A stretch of DNA of 64,000 nucleotides from Aurantiacibacter odishensis. GTDB lineage: Bacteria; Pseudomonadota; Alphaproteobacteria; Sphingomonadales; Sphingomonadaceae. The position numbers were made by a program, and so were the translations under genes. The notes beneath the pieces are model-generated. The model was not told the DNA's origin. It saw only the letters and a list, made by a program, of their open reading frames with translations, and searched no databases. Shown piece by piece: positions 17,803 through 26,748 of the stretch (the first letter of the stretch is position 1; each line of letters starts with the position of its first letter). The DNA lies in NCBI RefSeq assembly GCF_003605195.1, contig NZ_QYOS01000024.1, forward strand, positions 454,195 to 518,194, read 5' to 3'.

Positions 17803-18609
17803 ATGACCGACAAAGACAATGTAACGTCCGCACCGCCGCTCTCCGAAGTGCCGCCCGATGTCGCGGCGACGGTGAAGGGCCACCAGCGGCTGGAGCGCAA
17901 CGTCACCCTGCTGGGCGCGATTTCGCTGGTGGTGGTCGCCATCGGCGGCATCGTGGAAATCGCGCCGCTGTTCTGGATCGACAACACCATCGAGGAAGTG
18001 GAGGGCATGCGTCCCTACACCCCGCTGGAGCAGGCCGGACGCGACATCTACGTGCGCGAAGGGTGCTACACCTGCCACAGCCAGATGATCCGCCCCTTCC
18101 GCGACGAGGTGGAGCGCTACGGCCACTACTCGCTGGCGGCGGAATCGATGTACGATCACCCCTTCCAGTGGGGCTCCAAGCGCACCGGGCCGGACCTGGC
18201 GCGCGTGGGTGGCCGCTATTCCGACGAATGGCATGTGCAGCACCTGCAGAACCCGCAGAGCGTGGTGCCGCAGTCGATCATGCCGCAGTACGGCTTCCTC
18301 TCGGAAACGAGCCTGAAGGTGCCCGATCCCGAGGGGATGCTGAAGGCGCTGCGCATCGTCGGCGTGCCCTACACCGATACCGATCTGCAAATGGCGGAGC
18401 AGGACCTGATCGCGCAGGCCGATCCCGACGTGCCCGCAGGGGACCTGGAGGAACGCTATCCCGGCGCGCAGGTGCGCGATTTCGACGGCGATCCTGGCCG
18501 CGTCACCGAAATGGATGCGCTGGTCGCCTACCTCCAGATGCTCGGCACGCTGGTGGATGTGAACAGCGCGGCTGCGCAGGAAGAACTGGCCACGGAGACA
18601 GGGCGATGA
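17803..18609 (+). CDS. ccoO: cbb3-type cytochrome c oxidase subunit II (monoheme cytochrome c)
   Basis: The product is 268 residues with one N-terminal TM anchor (about 35-58) and one c-heme site, CYTCH at residues 88-92, in the CcoO-specific context [17 protein letters not shown]. Further downstream [10 protein letters not shown] supplies the axial Met. It passes electrons to CcoN. I placed the start at 17803 because AAGAGACGG precedes it at good spacing. An ATG at 17788, which overlaps the ccoN stop and adds five residues, is the alternative. Confidence 0.95.
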   Translation: MTDKDNVTSAPPLSEVPPDVAATVKGHQRLERNVTLLGAISLVVVAIGGIVEIAPLFWIDNTIEEVEGMRPYTPLEQAGRDIYVREGCYTCHSQMIRPFRDEVERYGHYSLAAESMYDHPFQWGSKRTGPDLARVGGRYSDEWHVQHLQNPQSVVPQSIMPQYGFLSETSLKVPDPEGMLKALRIVGVPYTDTDLQMAEQDLIAQADPDVPAGDLEERYPGAQVRDFDGDPGRVTEMDALVAYLQMLGTLVDVNSAAAQEELATETGR

Positions 18610-18776
18610 GCGACCACTCCACCTACGAATTCCTGCGCCAGCTGGCCGATAGCTGGGGCCTCCTGGCCATGGTCCTGCTGTGGCTGTTCTTCGGCCTGTG
18701 GGCCTTCCGCCCGGCTGCGAAGCCGCACCACGACAATGCCGCCAGGATGATCTTCAAGGACGAGAACGATGGGTAA
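18606..18776 (+). CDS. ccoQ: cbb3-type oxidase small subunit CcoQ
   Basis: The 56-residue protein has one TM helix ([17 protein letters not shown]) and the tail motif [15 protein letters not shown], which resembles the family tail. CcoQ/FixQ stabilises the assembled oxidase. The start overlaps the ccoO stop (ATGA) and the stop lies 8 bases inside ccoP. It is recognised by position and topology. Confidence 0.9.
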   Translation: MSDHSTYEFLRQLADSWGLLAMVLLWLFFGLWAFRPAAKPHHDNAARMIFKDENDG

Positions 18777-19680
18777 CAAGCGTATTGACGAGCCCACCGG
18801 CACCGAATTTGTCGGCCACGAATGGGACGGCATCGAGGAACTGAACACCCCTCTGCCGCGCTGGTGGCTGTGGACCTTCTACGCCACCGTCGTGTGGGCG
18901 ATTGGCTACGTGATCCTGTTCCCGGCCTGGCCGCTGATCGAGAAGGGCACCGAAGGCGTGCTCGGCTGGACCAGTCGCGGCCAGTTGGCCGAGGAGATGG
19001 CCGTTGCCGACCAGGCCCGCGCCACGGTGCGCGAGGAGATCGCTCGTATCCCGCTGGAGCGACTTTCCGAGAACGCCCCGCTGATGCAACAGGCTGTCGC
19101 CGGTGGCCGCGCCGCGTTCCAGATCCACTGCATCCAGTGCCACGGTTCCGGCGCGGCGGGCAGCCAGGAACTCGGCTACCCCAACCTCAACGATGACGAC
19201 TGGCTGTGGGGCGGCGATATCCGCGCCATCGAATACACGCTGACGCATGGCATTCGCCAGCCGGGCGATAACCAGACCCGCTTCAGCGTCATGCCGGCCT
19301 TCGAGGGAATCCTGAGCCAGCCCGAGGTGAACAGCGTGGTCGATCACGTGCGCTCGCTGAGCGGGCTGGGCGAACCCAATGCCGCAGGCGCGGCGGTGTT
19401 CGAGCAGAACTGCGCCGTCTGCCACGGCCCGAATGGCGAGGGGATGCGCGAATTCGGCGCGCCCGACCTTGCCGACGCTATCTGGCTGCGGGGCAGCAGC
19501 AGGGAAGCAATCACGGCGCAGATCCTGAACCCGAAGATGGGCATGATGCCCAAGTGGGAAGGGCGTCTCGACCCGGTCACCATCTCGATGCTGGCCGCCT
19601 ATGTCCACTCGCTCGGGGGAGGTGAGGACTTCATCGAAGTTGCCGAGGATCCCGAGGTAGAGGTCGATGAACAGCCCTGA
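18769..19680 (+). CDS. ccoP: cbb3-type cytochrome c oxidase subunit III (diheme cytochrome c)
   Basis: The 303-residue diheme subunit has an N-terminal segment typical of CcoP (TGTEFVGHEWDGIEELNTPLPRWW), one TM helix (about 27-47), and two CxxCH sites, CIQCH at about residue 122 and CAVCH at about 218. Axial methionines fit RFSVMPAF and MGMMPKW. CcoP accepts electrons from soluble or membrane cytochromes and passes them to CcoO. Its 5' end overlaps ccoQ and its 3' end overlaps ccoG by 14 bases, so the maturation genes are co-transcribed. Confidence 0.96.
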   Translation: MGNKRIDEPTGTEFVGHEWDGIEELNTPLPRWWLWTFYATVVWAIGYVILFPAWPLIEKGTEGVLGWTSRGQLAEEMAVADQARATVREEIARIPLERLSENAPLMQQAVAGGRAAFQIHCIQCHGSGAAGSQELGYPNLNDDDWLWGGDIRAIEYTLTHGIRQPGDNQTRFSVMPAFEGILSQPEVNSVVDHVRSLSGLGEPNAAGAAVFEQNCAVCHGPNGEGMREFGAPDLADAIWLRGSSREAITAQILNPKMGMMPKWEGRLDPVTISMLAAYVHSLGGGEDFIEVAEDPEVEVDEQP

Positions 19681-21121
19681 TCCCAAGCTCCACCACAGCC
19701 TGTTGGGCACTTACGAGGCCCGCAGGACCGTGCATCCCAAGCGGATCGACGGGTTTTTCCGCCGCTTCAAGTGGCTGATCATGCTTGTCACCCTGGCGAT
19801 CTATTACGGAACGCCGTGGATCCGCTGGGACCGGGGCCCCTACGCGCCGGATCAGGCGGTGCTGGTCGACCTGGCGAACCGCCGGTTCTACATGTTCAAT
19901 ATCGAGATCTGGCCGCACGAATTCTATTTCGTGGCGGGCCTGCTGATCATGGCGGGCGTGGGCCTGTTCCTCGTCACCAGCATGGTGGGCCGCGCGTGGT
20001 GCGGCTATGCCTGCCCGCAGACGGTGTGGACCGACCTGTTCCAGCACGTCGACCGCTTCGTGGACGGGGACCGCAACAAGCGCATGAAGCTGGACGCCGC
20101 GCCGTGGACCGCTAGCAAGATTGCGCGGCGATTGTTCAAGTGGACGATCTACCTCGTGATCGCCTTCTGGACCGGCGGCGCGTGGATCATGTATTTCGCC
20201 GATGCGCCCACACTGGTGCGCGATTTCTGGTCGCTGGAAGCGCCCTTCGTCGCCTATGCCACCGTCGGCATCCTGACCGCGACCACCTTTATCTTCGGCG
20301 GTTTCATGCGCGAGCAGGTGTGCATCTACATGTGCCCCTGGCCGCGCATCCAGACCGCGATGATGGACGAGAAATCGCTGACCGTCACCTACAAGGACTG
20401 GCGCGGCGAACCGCGCGGCAGCCTGAAGAAGGCCGAGAAGAACCCCGGCGAATTCGGCGACTGCATCGATTGCAACCAGTGCGTGGCCGTGTGCCCGACG
20501 GGTTGGGACATCCGCAAGGGGCCCGACATCTCCTGCATCACCTGCGCGCTATGCATCGATGCCTGCGACCGGGTAATGGACGAGGTGGGCCGCCCGCGCG
20601 GGCTGATCGACTATCTCACGCTGGAGGATTCCGAAGGCGAGATCCGCGGACAGGACCATCGCCCCACCTGGAAGAAGGTTCTTCGTCCACGCTCGGTCCT
20701 GTATTTCTTTGTCTGGGCAGGCATTGGCCTCGGCCTGCTGTTTGCACTTTCCGCCCGCACGCACACGGAAATCAGCGCCGCGCCCGATCGTAATCCGCCC
20801 TATATGCTGATGAGCGATGGCGAGGTGCGCAACAACTTCACCGTGAAGCTGCGCAACATGGAAGCCCGCCCGCGTGAAATGCGCGTGGGGATCGAAGGGC
20901 TGACTGGTGCCGTCATGTGGTCCGACACGATGTCGGGCGACGATGCCGCCCGCACGATCGACGTGCCCGTTCCTGCCGACGCCACCCAGACCGTGCGCCT
21001 CTACGTGCGCGCTCCTCAGGGGACGGCGGCACAGGATTTCAGCCTGTCGGTCGTCTCGCTGGACGAGCAGGCAGAAACCGACGCGGTGGAAGTCCGCTTC
21101 GTGACCCCCGGAGACGAATGA
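19667..21121 (+). CDS. ccoG: cbb3 oxidase assembly protein CcoG (FixG-like ferredoxin)
   Basis: The 484-residue membrane protein has several TM helices. The NapH-like motifs CGYACPQTVWTD and CIYMCPWPRIQ are present, followed by two 4Fe-4S ferredoxin motifs (CIDCNQCVAVCP and CITCALCIDACD). A periplasmic Ig-like C-terminal domain completes the FixG architecture. CcoG is thought to reduce copper for delivery to the cbb3 CuB site. The stop overlaps the next ATG. Confidence 0.95.
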   Translation: MNSPDPKLHHSLLGTYEARRTVHPKRIDGFFRRFKWLIMLVTLAIYYGTPWIRWDRGPYAPDQAVLVDLANRRFYMFNIEIWPHEFYFVAGLLIMAGVGLFLVTSMVGRAWCGYACPQTVWTDLFQHVDRFVDGDRNKRMKLDAAPWTASKIARRLFKWTIYLVIAFWTGGAWIMYFADAPTLVRDFWSLEAPFVAYATVGILTATTFIFGGFMREQVCIYMCPWPRIQTAMMDEKSLTVTYKDWRGEPRGSLKKAEKNPGEFGDCIDCNQCVAVCPTGWDIRKGPDISCITCALCIDACDRVMDEVGRPRGLIDYLTLEDSEGEIRGQDHRPTWKKVLRPRSVLYFFVWAGIGLGLLFALSARTHTEISAAPDRNPPYMLMSDGEVRNNFTVKLRNMEARPREMRVGIEGLTGAVMWSDTMSGDDAARTIDVPVPADATQTVRLYVRAPQGTAAQDFSLSVVSLDEQAETDAVEVRFVTPGDE

Positions 21122-21579
21122 TGGCCCATAACCCTCGCAAGCAGTTCACCGGCTGGCACATGACCGGCATCCTCGTCGCCTTCTTCGGCAGCGTGGCTGC
21201 GGTGAATTTCACCATGGCGAGCTATGCCAGCTCGACCTTCGGCGGCATCGTGGTGGAGAACTCCTACGTCGCCAGCCAGGAATTCAACGGGTGGCTGGAA
21301 CAGGCGCGCGAAAGCGAGGCGCTGGGCTGGCAGGCGGTCACGACATGGAGGCCCGACGGGCGGCTGGTCGTCTCCGTCGACGGCGCGCCGGATTACCTGT
21401 CCGTAACGGCAACGGCTCGCCACCCGCTCGGACGCAAGCCCGACCAGGCGCTCGGCTTCACGCGCATCGGCGAGGGCACCTACCTCTCCGACCAGGCTCT
21501 GCCCGAAGGTCGCTGGACCCTGCGACTGGAACTTGCCGACGGCGTCTCGACCTGGCGGCGTGAGGATGACCTGTCATGA
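21118..21579 (+). CDS. ccoH: FixH/CcoH family cbb3 assembly protein
   Basis: The 153-residue protein has one N-terminal TM helix (MTGILVAFFGSVAAVNFTMA) and a periplasmic domain containing SYVASQEFNGWLEQARE, the FixH signature region, and a later WTLRLELADG segment. CcoH helps assemble the cbb3 oxidase. The first ATG overlaps the ccoG stop and a second ATG follows directly. The gene overlaps ccoI at its 3' end. Confidence 0.9.
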   Translation: MMAHNPRKQFTGWHMTGILVAFFGSVAAVNFTMASYASSTFGGIVVENSYVASQEFNGWLEQARESEALGWQAVTTWRPDGRLVVSVDGAPDYLSVTATARHPLGRKPDQALGFTRIGEGTYLSDQALPEGRWTLRLELADGVSTWRREDDLS

Positions 21580-23690
21580 ACGCAGCCCGCCAGATTACTG
21601 AAGAGCATACCAGCGTCCTGGCTGTCCCGGCGATGCATTGCGCCGGCTGCATGAGCAAGATCGAACGCGGTCTCCTGCGCCGCGAGGGCGTGATCGCGGC
21701 GCGCGTGAACCTGTCCTCGCGCATGGTCACGGTCACGCACGACGAAACCGTCGACGAGAACGACCTGACCCGCTTCATTGCCGAGGCCGGGTTCGAGGCG
21801 CAGCCGCGTCGCAGGCAGGCGGAGCGGCCCTACAGCGCAGTGAAGCCGCTGCTCGCCCCGCTGGCCGTGGCAGCATTTGCGGCAATGAACGTCATGCTGC
21901 TGTCGGTCAGCGTGTGGTCCGGTGCGGAAGGCTCCACCCGCGAGCTGTTCCACTGGATTTCCGCGCTGATCGCCTTGCCCGCCATCGGCTTTGCCGGGCG
22001 GCCCTTCTTCAAATCCGCATGGGGCGCGGTGAAGCGCGGCACCACCAACATGGACGTGCCGATCTCGCTCGGCGTCATCATCGCCAGCGGTCTCAGCCTC
22101 TACGAAACATGGGTCGGCGGCCAGCACGCATGGTTCGACGGCGCGCTGATGCTGCTCACCTTCCTGCTGGCGGGCCGCGTGCTCGATGCGATGATGCGCG
22201 ACAGGGCGCGCAGCGGCGTGGAAGCACTGGTGAGCCAGGCGGCCAAGGGCGCGCAGGTCGTTGGCGCGGACGGAACGCTGACCTACCTTGCCGCAGAAGA
22301 ATTGCAGCCCGGGATGGTGATGCGCATTGCCACGGGCGAACGCCTTGCTGCCGACGGGGAGATCGTTTCCGGCTCCAGCAAGTTCGACCAGTCGCTGCTG
22401 ACGGGTGAAAGCCGCCCCGTTGCGCTGGCACAGGGCGAGATGGCGCTGGCAGGCACGCTCAACTTGGAGGCGCCGGTGGACGTTCGCGTCAGCAGTGCAG
22501 GGCACGACACCACGCTGGCCGAGATCGCCCGGCTGATGGAAGCCAGCACGCAGGACCGCAGCCGCTACGTGCGTTTCGCGGACCGGGCCGCGCGGCTCTA
22601 TGCACCTGCCGTCCATTCGCTCGCGCTGCTGACGGTGGTGGGCTGGCTGGTGGCCGGGGCCTCGCTTTACGAGGCGCTGGTGATTGGCGTGGCCGTGCTG
22701 ATCATAACCTGCCCCTGCGCGCTGGGTCTTGCCGTGCCGGTGGCGCAGGTGGTGGCCAGCGGCGCGCTGATGCGGGCGGGCGTCATGGTGAAGGACGGCA
22801 GCGCTTTCGAACGGCTTGCCAGCGTGGACCGCGCGCTGCTCGACAAGACAGGCACGCTGACGCTGGGGCGGCCCGTGCCCGATGCGGTGGCTCTCGCTGC
22901 GCTGAGCAACGAGGAAGCCGGAATAGCGCTTGCACTCGCCTCGCACAGCCGCCACCCGCTTTCGCGCGCAATGGCGAAAGCGCTGGCCACCAGGGGCCTA
23001 GCACCCGTCGCGCTGGAGAACGTGGTCGAGCGTGCGGGAGAGGGCGTGTTTGCCACCAGCCATGGCCGGGCGGTTGCGCTGACGCGCCCCGAAAGCTCCG
23101 GCACCACCGCCGTCCTGCTGCGCACGGGCGACGGCGCGGATCGGCTGATCCCGATTGCCGACACCCTGCGGCCCGACGCGCGCGAGGCGATTGCGCAGAT
23201 GCGCGGGCAGGGCATCGAATGCTCGATCCTGTCCGGCGACACCGCGCGGGCGGTTGCCGCCGTCGCGCACGAGACGGGCCTCACCGCGCAGGCCAATGCG
23301 CGGCCCGAGGACAAGCAGGCGCTGGTGGGCCGCCTGCGCGCGTCCGGTCACAAGGTGCTGATGGTGGGCGATGGGCTGAACGATGGCCCAGCGCTCGCCG
23401 CCGCCGATGCCTCGATCGCGCCCGGCTCCGCGAGCGATGTCGGCTTGCAGGCTGCCGACTTCGTCTTCGTGCAGGATTCGCTCTCCGCCCTGCCGCGCAC
23501 GGTGCAGGTGGCACGGCGCACAATGCAGGTGGTGAAGCAGAACTTCGCGCTCGCGATCGTCTACAACGTTTTCGCCGTGCCGCTGGCGATTGCCGGGCTG
23601 GTCACGCCGCTGATCGCCGCTGTCGCCATGTCCGCCAGTTCGCTGCTGGTGGTGGCCAATTCGCTGCGGCTGGTGAGGGCGGCGAAATGA
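21576..23690 (+). CDS. ccoI: Copper-translocating P-type ATPase CcoI/FixI
   Basis: The 704-residue P1B ATPase has an N-terminal heavy-metal-binding domain (MHCAGCMSKIE, C22/C25), paired TM helices, the actuator motif TGES, the CPC metal site in ITCPCALGLAVP, the phosphorylation site DKTGTLT and the hinge GDGLNDGPAL. The FixI group exports Cu+ to the periplasm for cbb3 assembly and is not a general copper-resistance pump. Placement between ccoH and ccoS supports that role. Confidence 0.96.
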   Translation: MNAARQITEEHTSVLAVPAMHCAGCMSKIERGLLRREGVIAARVNLSSRMVTVTHDETVDENDLTRFIAEAGFEAQPRRRQAERPYSAVKPLLAPLAVAAFAAMNVMLLSVSVWSGAEGSTRELFHWISALIALPAIGFAGRPFFKSAWGAVKRGTTNMDVPISLGVIIASGLSLYETWVGGQHAWFDGALMLLTFLLAGRVLDAMMRDRARSGVEALVSQAAKGAQVVGADGTLTYLAAEELQPGMVMRIATGERLAADGEIVSGSSKFDQSLLTGESRPVALAQGEMALAGTLNLEAPVDVRVSSAGHDTTLAEIARLMEASTQDRSRYVRFADRAARLYAPAVHSLALLTVVGWLVAGASLYEALVIGVAVLIITCPCALGLAVPVAQVVASGALMRAGVMVKDGSAFERLASVDRALLDKTGTLTLGRPVPDAVALAALSNEEAGIALALASHSRHPLSRAMAKALATRGLAPVALENVVERAGEGVFATSHGRAVALTRPESSGTTAVLLRTGDGADRLIPIADTLRPDAREAIAQMRGQGIECSILSGDTARAVAAVAHETGLTAQANARPEDKQALVGRLRASGHKVLMVGDGLNDGPALAAADASIAPGSASDVGLQAADFVFVQDSLSALPRTVQVARRTMQVVKQNFALAIVYNVFAVPLAIAGLVTPLIAAVAMSASSLLVVANSLRLVRAAK

Positions 23691-23842
23691 ACGGCGTGCT
23701 CATCCTCCTGCCCATCGCCTTGCTGCTGGGCCTTGCGGGCCTGGCGGCCTTTTTCTGGGCGTTGCGCAACAACCAGTTCGACGATCCCGACGGGGCTGCC
23801 GCGCGCATCCTGATCGACGAAGAAGAGGATGGCGCCGCATGA
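23687..23842 (+). CDS. ccoS: cbb3-type oxidase assembly protein CcoS
   Basis: The 51-residue protein has one TM helix (ILLPIALLLGLAGLAAFFWAL) and the CcoS signature NNQFDDPDGAAARILIDEEED directly after it (quoted as a short segment). CcoS is needed for heme b and CuB insertion into the oxidase. It overlaps ccoI at its start and the next small gene at its stop. Confidence 0.93.
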   Translation: MNGVLILLPIALLLGLAGLAAFFWALRNNQFDDPDGAAARILIDEEEDGAA

Positions 23843-24072
23843 GCATTCTGGGCGAAATGCTCGGCATTGCCGCGCTGGTTCCTGCCATGGCGGGATCAAT
23901 TGCCTTGCCCGACGATGGCGGGCCGAGCCAGCTGGTGCTGGCCATGTGCCGAGGCGGCGCGCTGGCCATTCCAATGGACCGCGACGAGCGCCCGGCGATG
24001 CCTGCCACCATCTGCTGCGCCAAGGGGTGCCGGCGGCGCGACAAGCGCAATCCTCTTGATCCAGAACAATGA
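23839..24072 (+). CDS. Small uncharacterised Cys-rich protein (CCAKGC motif)
   Basis: I do not recognise a named family. The 77-residue product starts with a hydrophobic stretch (GEMLGIAALVPAMAGSIAL) that could be a signal or anchor. It then has LVLAMCRGGALAIPM and a basic C-terminal tail with CCAKGCRRRDKR. Both ends overlap neighbours by four bases (ATGA with ccoS and with hemN), so it is translated as part of the cco/hemN operon and is very unlikely to be spurious. Three clustered cysteines in an operon for heme-copper oxidase assembly suggest metal handling, but that is inference. Confidence 0.8.
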   Translation: MSILGEMLGIAALVPAMAGSIALPDDGGPSQLVLAMCRGGALAIPMDRDERPAMPATICCAKGCRRRDKRNPLDPEQ

Positions 24073-25418
24073 AACCGCGCCCCGAAAGGCCGAGGGACAA
24101 TCGCATGTGGCCCTATCATCCAGACCTGCTCGCGGTGCCCGTTCCGCGCTACACCAGCTTCCCAACCGCTGCCGAATTCGGTGACGACATCGGCCCGGCA
24201 GACCTTGCCGATGCCATTTCCATGGCGACGGGCGAAGTCTCGCTCTACGTCCACATCCCGTTCTGCGAGAAGATCTGCTGGTATTGTGGGTGCAACACCG
24301 CCGCCGCCAACCGCAAGCAGCGGCTCGACAGCTACATGGACGCGCTGCACCGCGAGATCGCGCTGGTCGCCGCGCTGCTGCCCGCCAATGCACGGGTGAC
24401 GCGCATCGCCTTCGGTGGCGGCAGTCCCAATGCACTGGCGCCTGTCGATTTCGTGCGCCTGTTCGAGCAGCTGGTGATCAAGTTCCCGCTCGATGCGCCC
24501 ACCGTTTCCATCGAACTCGACCCGCGCACGCTGACGGGCGAGTGGCAGGCGGTGCTGCGCGGCATCGGGGCGACCCATGCCAGCATGGGGGTGCAGACCT
24601 TCGCGCCGCGCCTGCAGGAAGCCATCGGCCGCGTGCAGCCGGTCCAGATGATCGACAAGGGCGTGGAAATCCTGCGCGCCGCTGGCATCACCTCGATGAA
24701 TTTCGACCTGATGTACGGCCTGCCCGGCCAGACGATGGACGACCTCGAGGACTCGCTCGATAACGCGCAGCGTTTCGGCGCGGATCGTATCGCGCTGTTC
24801 GGCTATGCCCACGTGCCCGGCATGTTCCCGCGCCAGCGCCAGATCGACGCGACGGACCTCCCAGGCGGCAAGGCGCGCTTCAACATGGCGGCCATGGGTT
24901 ACGAGCGGCTGCTGGCGGCAGGCTATCAGGCCATCGGCTTCGATCACTTTGCCCTGCCTGACGACCCGCTGGCCGTGGCCGCGCGCCGAGGCAGGCTGCG
25001 GCGCAATTTCCAGGGCTTTACCGAGGATCAGGCGACCGCGCTCATTGGCATGGGCGCATCGGCGATCAGTTCCTTCCCCGGCTTGCTGGCGCAGAACGAG
25101 AAGAATTCGGGCCGCTACCGCATGATGCTGTCGCAGGGAGAGCTGACAGCCACACGCGGCAAGCGGCGCAGTATAGAGGATCGCCGTTGCGGCGCGATCA
25201 TCGAGGAACTGCTGTGCCGTGGCCGCGCCCGCGTCGATGCCGCCACGCTGGACGGCGCGCACGAAAGGCTTGCACCCTATCTGGAGGCGGGGCTGTGCTC
25301 GCTCGACAACGGCCAGGTCGTGATCGGCGATCACGCGGTGCCCTATGCCCGCAGCATCGCCGCCGCTTTCGATCCCTATCGCCAGCACAGCGCCCGCAAG
25401 TTCAGCAGCGCGATCTGA
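24069..25418 (+). CDS. hemN: Oxygen-independent coproporphyrinogen III dehydrogenase
   Basis: The 449-residue radical SAM enzyme carries the 4Fe-4S motif CEKICWYCGC (C66, C70, C73) inside the HemN-specific context YVHIPFCEKICWYCGCNT. It also has the motifs AFGGGSPNALAP and MNFDLMYGLPGQT and a HemN C-terminal domain (GMGASAISSFPG). It converts coproporphyrinogen III to protoporphyrinogen IX without O2, feeding heme for the oxidase and, at low oxygen, bacteriochlorophyll. It is the last gene of the cco operon and overlaps the small gene before it. Confidence 0.95.
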   Translation: MKPRPERPRDNRMWPYHPDLLAVPVPRYTSFPTAAEFGDDIGPADLADAISMATGEVSLYVHIPFCEKICWYCGCNTAAANRKQRLDSYMDALHREIALVAALLPANARVTRIAFGGGSPNALAPVDFVRLFEQLVIKFPLDAPTVSIELDPRTLTGEWQAVLRGIGATHASMGVQTFAPRLQEAIGRVQPVQMIDKGVEILRAAGITSMNFDLMYGLPGQTMDDLEDSLDNAQRFGADRIALFGYAHVPGMFPRQRQIDATDLPGGKARFNMAAMGYERLLAAGYQAIGFDHFALPDDPLAVAARRGRLRRNFQGFTEDQATALIGMGASAISSFPGLLAQNEKNSGRYRMMLSQGELTATRGKRRSIEDRRCGAIIEELLCRGRARVDAATLDGAHERLAPYLEAGLCSLDNGQVVIGDHAVPYARSIAAAFDPYRQHSARKFSSAI

Positions 25419-25427
25419 TCCGTCCCG

Positions 25428-25462
25428 AAAAAAAAGGGCCCCGCAAGCAGCTTGCGAGGCCC
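25428..25462 (-). terminator. Rho-independent terminator after the LigB-like gene
   Basis: On the minus strand a stem GGGCCTCGCAAG / CTTGCGGGGCCC with a short loop is followed by eight T. It lies 28 bases beyond the stop of the leftward extradiol dioxygenase gene and 10 bases from the hemN stop, so it mainly ends the leftward transcript. Confidence 0.9.
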
Positions 25463-25489
25463 GTGAAGGCGGGAGATGTCCGTGTTGTG

Positions 25490-26344
25490 TCAGGCGCGGA
25501 CGGTCGCCCGGTTCTCCAGCAATACCGTTGCCGCCGCCGTGTTGGAGATCGGCACGTGGTAATTGCTGGAAAGTTCTCGCACGCTGCCGCGCAGGGCGCC
25601 GCGTGCGGCAATCCAGTTGAGAATCTCGACCCCCTGGCTCCCGGCCAGTTCGACGATGTCGAGCGTATCGTGCTGCAACAGCGCCTCCGGATCGGGAGCG
25701 AGGTTGCGCAGGCAGAACTTGTCGTAGTCCACGTTGATATGGCCCGCCCGCTCGCCTTCCAGCTGGTGCGAAAGGCCGCCGGTGCCGAACACCACCACCT
25801 TCTGGTCGCTGTCGAAGCTCTCGATGGCGCGGCCCACGGCCTTGCCAAGCTCATGGCAGCGTTTCGGGCTGGGGAGGGGGTGCTGTACGGTGTTGATGGC
25901 GATGGGCACCAGCTTGGTGGTGAAAGGCGCATCGCCCGGCCAGCACAGTTCGAACGGCACGGCAACGGCATGGTCCACCAGCATGGACTGGCACATGACG
26001 GGGTCGAACTCGCTTTCCACCACCTGCTCGATGATGTGCCACGAAAGGTCCTGATGGCCGGGATAGGGGCGCTTGAAAGCGATGCCCCAGCCTTCGTCCT
26101 CGTGCCGGTATTCTGGCGCTGCACCGATGGCGAAGGTCGGCATCTTGTCGAGGAAGAAGTTGAGGCCGTGATCGTTGTAGAACACCACCGCGACGTCGGG
26201 CTTCTCGGCAGCGAGCCACTTGTGCACCGGACCGAACCCGTCGAAGAACGGCTTCCAGTACGGGTCCTGCTGCAGGCCCTTGGCAATGGCCCCGCCGATG
26301 CCGGGCACGTGGCTGGTGAAGATACCTCCGCAAATCCGGCTCAT
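25490..26344 (-). CDS. LigB-family extradiol dioxygenase, beta (catalytic) subunit, substrate unassigned
   Basis: The 284-residue class II extradiol dioxygenase has the iron-ligand positions of LigB: H12 (TSHVPGIG), H59 (FYNDHG) and a Glu in GVEILNW. GTGGLSHQLEG is the segment holding the catalytic His. It is clearly diverged from the LigB at 57731-58573. It starts MSRICGGIFTSHVPGIGGAI and carries FYNDHGLNFFLDKMPTFAIG, a version I associate with PmdB/gallate-type enzymes, so protocatechuate, gallate or a related catechol acid is possible. Its ATG overlaps the stop of the alpha-subunit gene, and the two form one operon. Confidence 0.85.
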   Translation of the reverse strand: MSRICGGIFTSHVPGIGGAIAKGLQQDPYWKPFFDGFGPVHKWLAAEKPDVAVVFYNDHGLNFFLDKMPTFAIGAAPEYRHEDEGWGIAFKRPYPGHQDLSWHIIEQVVESEFDPVMCQSMLVDHAVAVPFELCWPGDAPFTTKLVPIAINTVQHPLPSPKRCHELGKAVGRAIESFDSDQKVVVFGTGGLSHQLEGERAGHINVDYDKFCLRNLAPDPEALLQHDTLDIVELAGSQGVEILNWIAARGALRGSVRELSSNYHVPISNTAAATVLLENRATVRA

Positions 26345-26748
26345 GCCACGATCCTTTCATCGTCTCCCACGCGAGTCTCGGTCATCGAGTGGTCCATCAG
26401 CGCGGCCTTGAAATCGTCCACCGACATACCGGTTTGCAGCGCGCCGAGGTCCTGCACGTTCAGCCCGAGGATACCGGCCAGCTTGGCGAGGTAATAGACG
26501 TTGCCGCCCGCGTTCAGCATCGCGATCACGTCGCGCGCACGCACGGCCCCGCGCTGGGCGGGGGTCAGGCCGAAGCGGTCCATGTAGGCTTCCTCGTCCG
26601 CGGCGAAGGCCGCGCGGTTGGCGACATCGTTGAACGAATAGCACATGGCGTTGAGGGCATAGCCCGCCTGCGCCGCATCGCCATCGAACACCAGCGTGCC
26701 GGGAATGGCTCGCTTCCCACCGCCGGCATTTCCTGTCTGCTTGAGCAT
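26341..26748 (-). CDS. LigA-family extradiol dioxygenase, alpha subunit
   Basis: The product is about 135 residues and mostly helical. It is homologous to LigA: PGTLVFDGDAAQAGYALNAMCYSFN near the N-terminus, EEAYMDRFGLTPAQRGAVRARD, and the segment AGGNVYYLAKLAGILG, which corresponds to LigA's GGNMYFLVK. The alpha subunit shapes the active-site lid of the LigB partner encoded next to it. I chose the ATG at 26748 because AAGGAG stands eight bases upstream. An ATG two codons earlier is also possible. The residues it contributes differ from the other LigA at 58573-58977. Confidence 0.8.
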   Translation of the reverse strand: MLKQTGNAGGGKRAIPGTLVFDGDAAQAGYALNAMCYSFNDVANRAAFAADEEAYMDRFGLTPAQRGAVRARDVIAMLNAGGNVYYLAKLAGILGLNVQDLGALQTGMSVDDFKAALMDHSMTETRVGDDERIVA

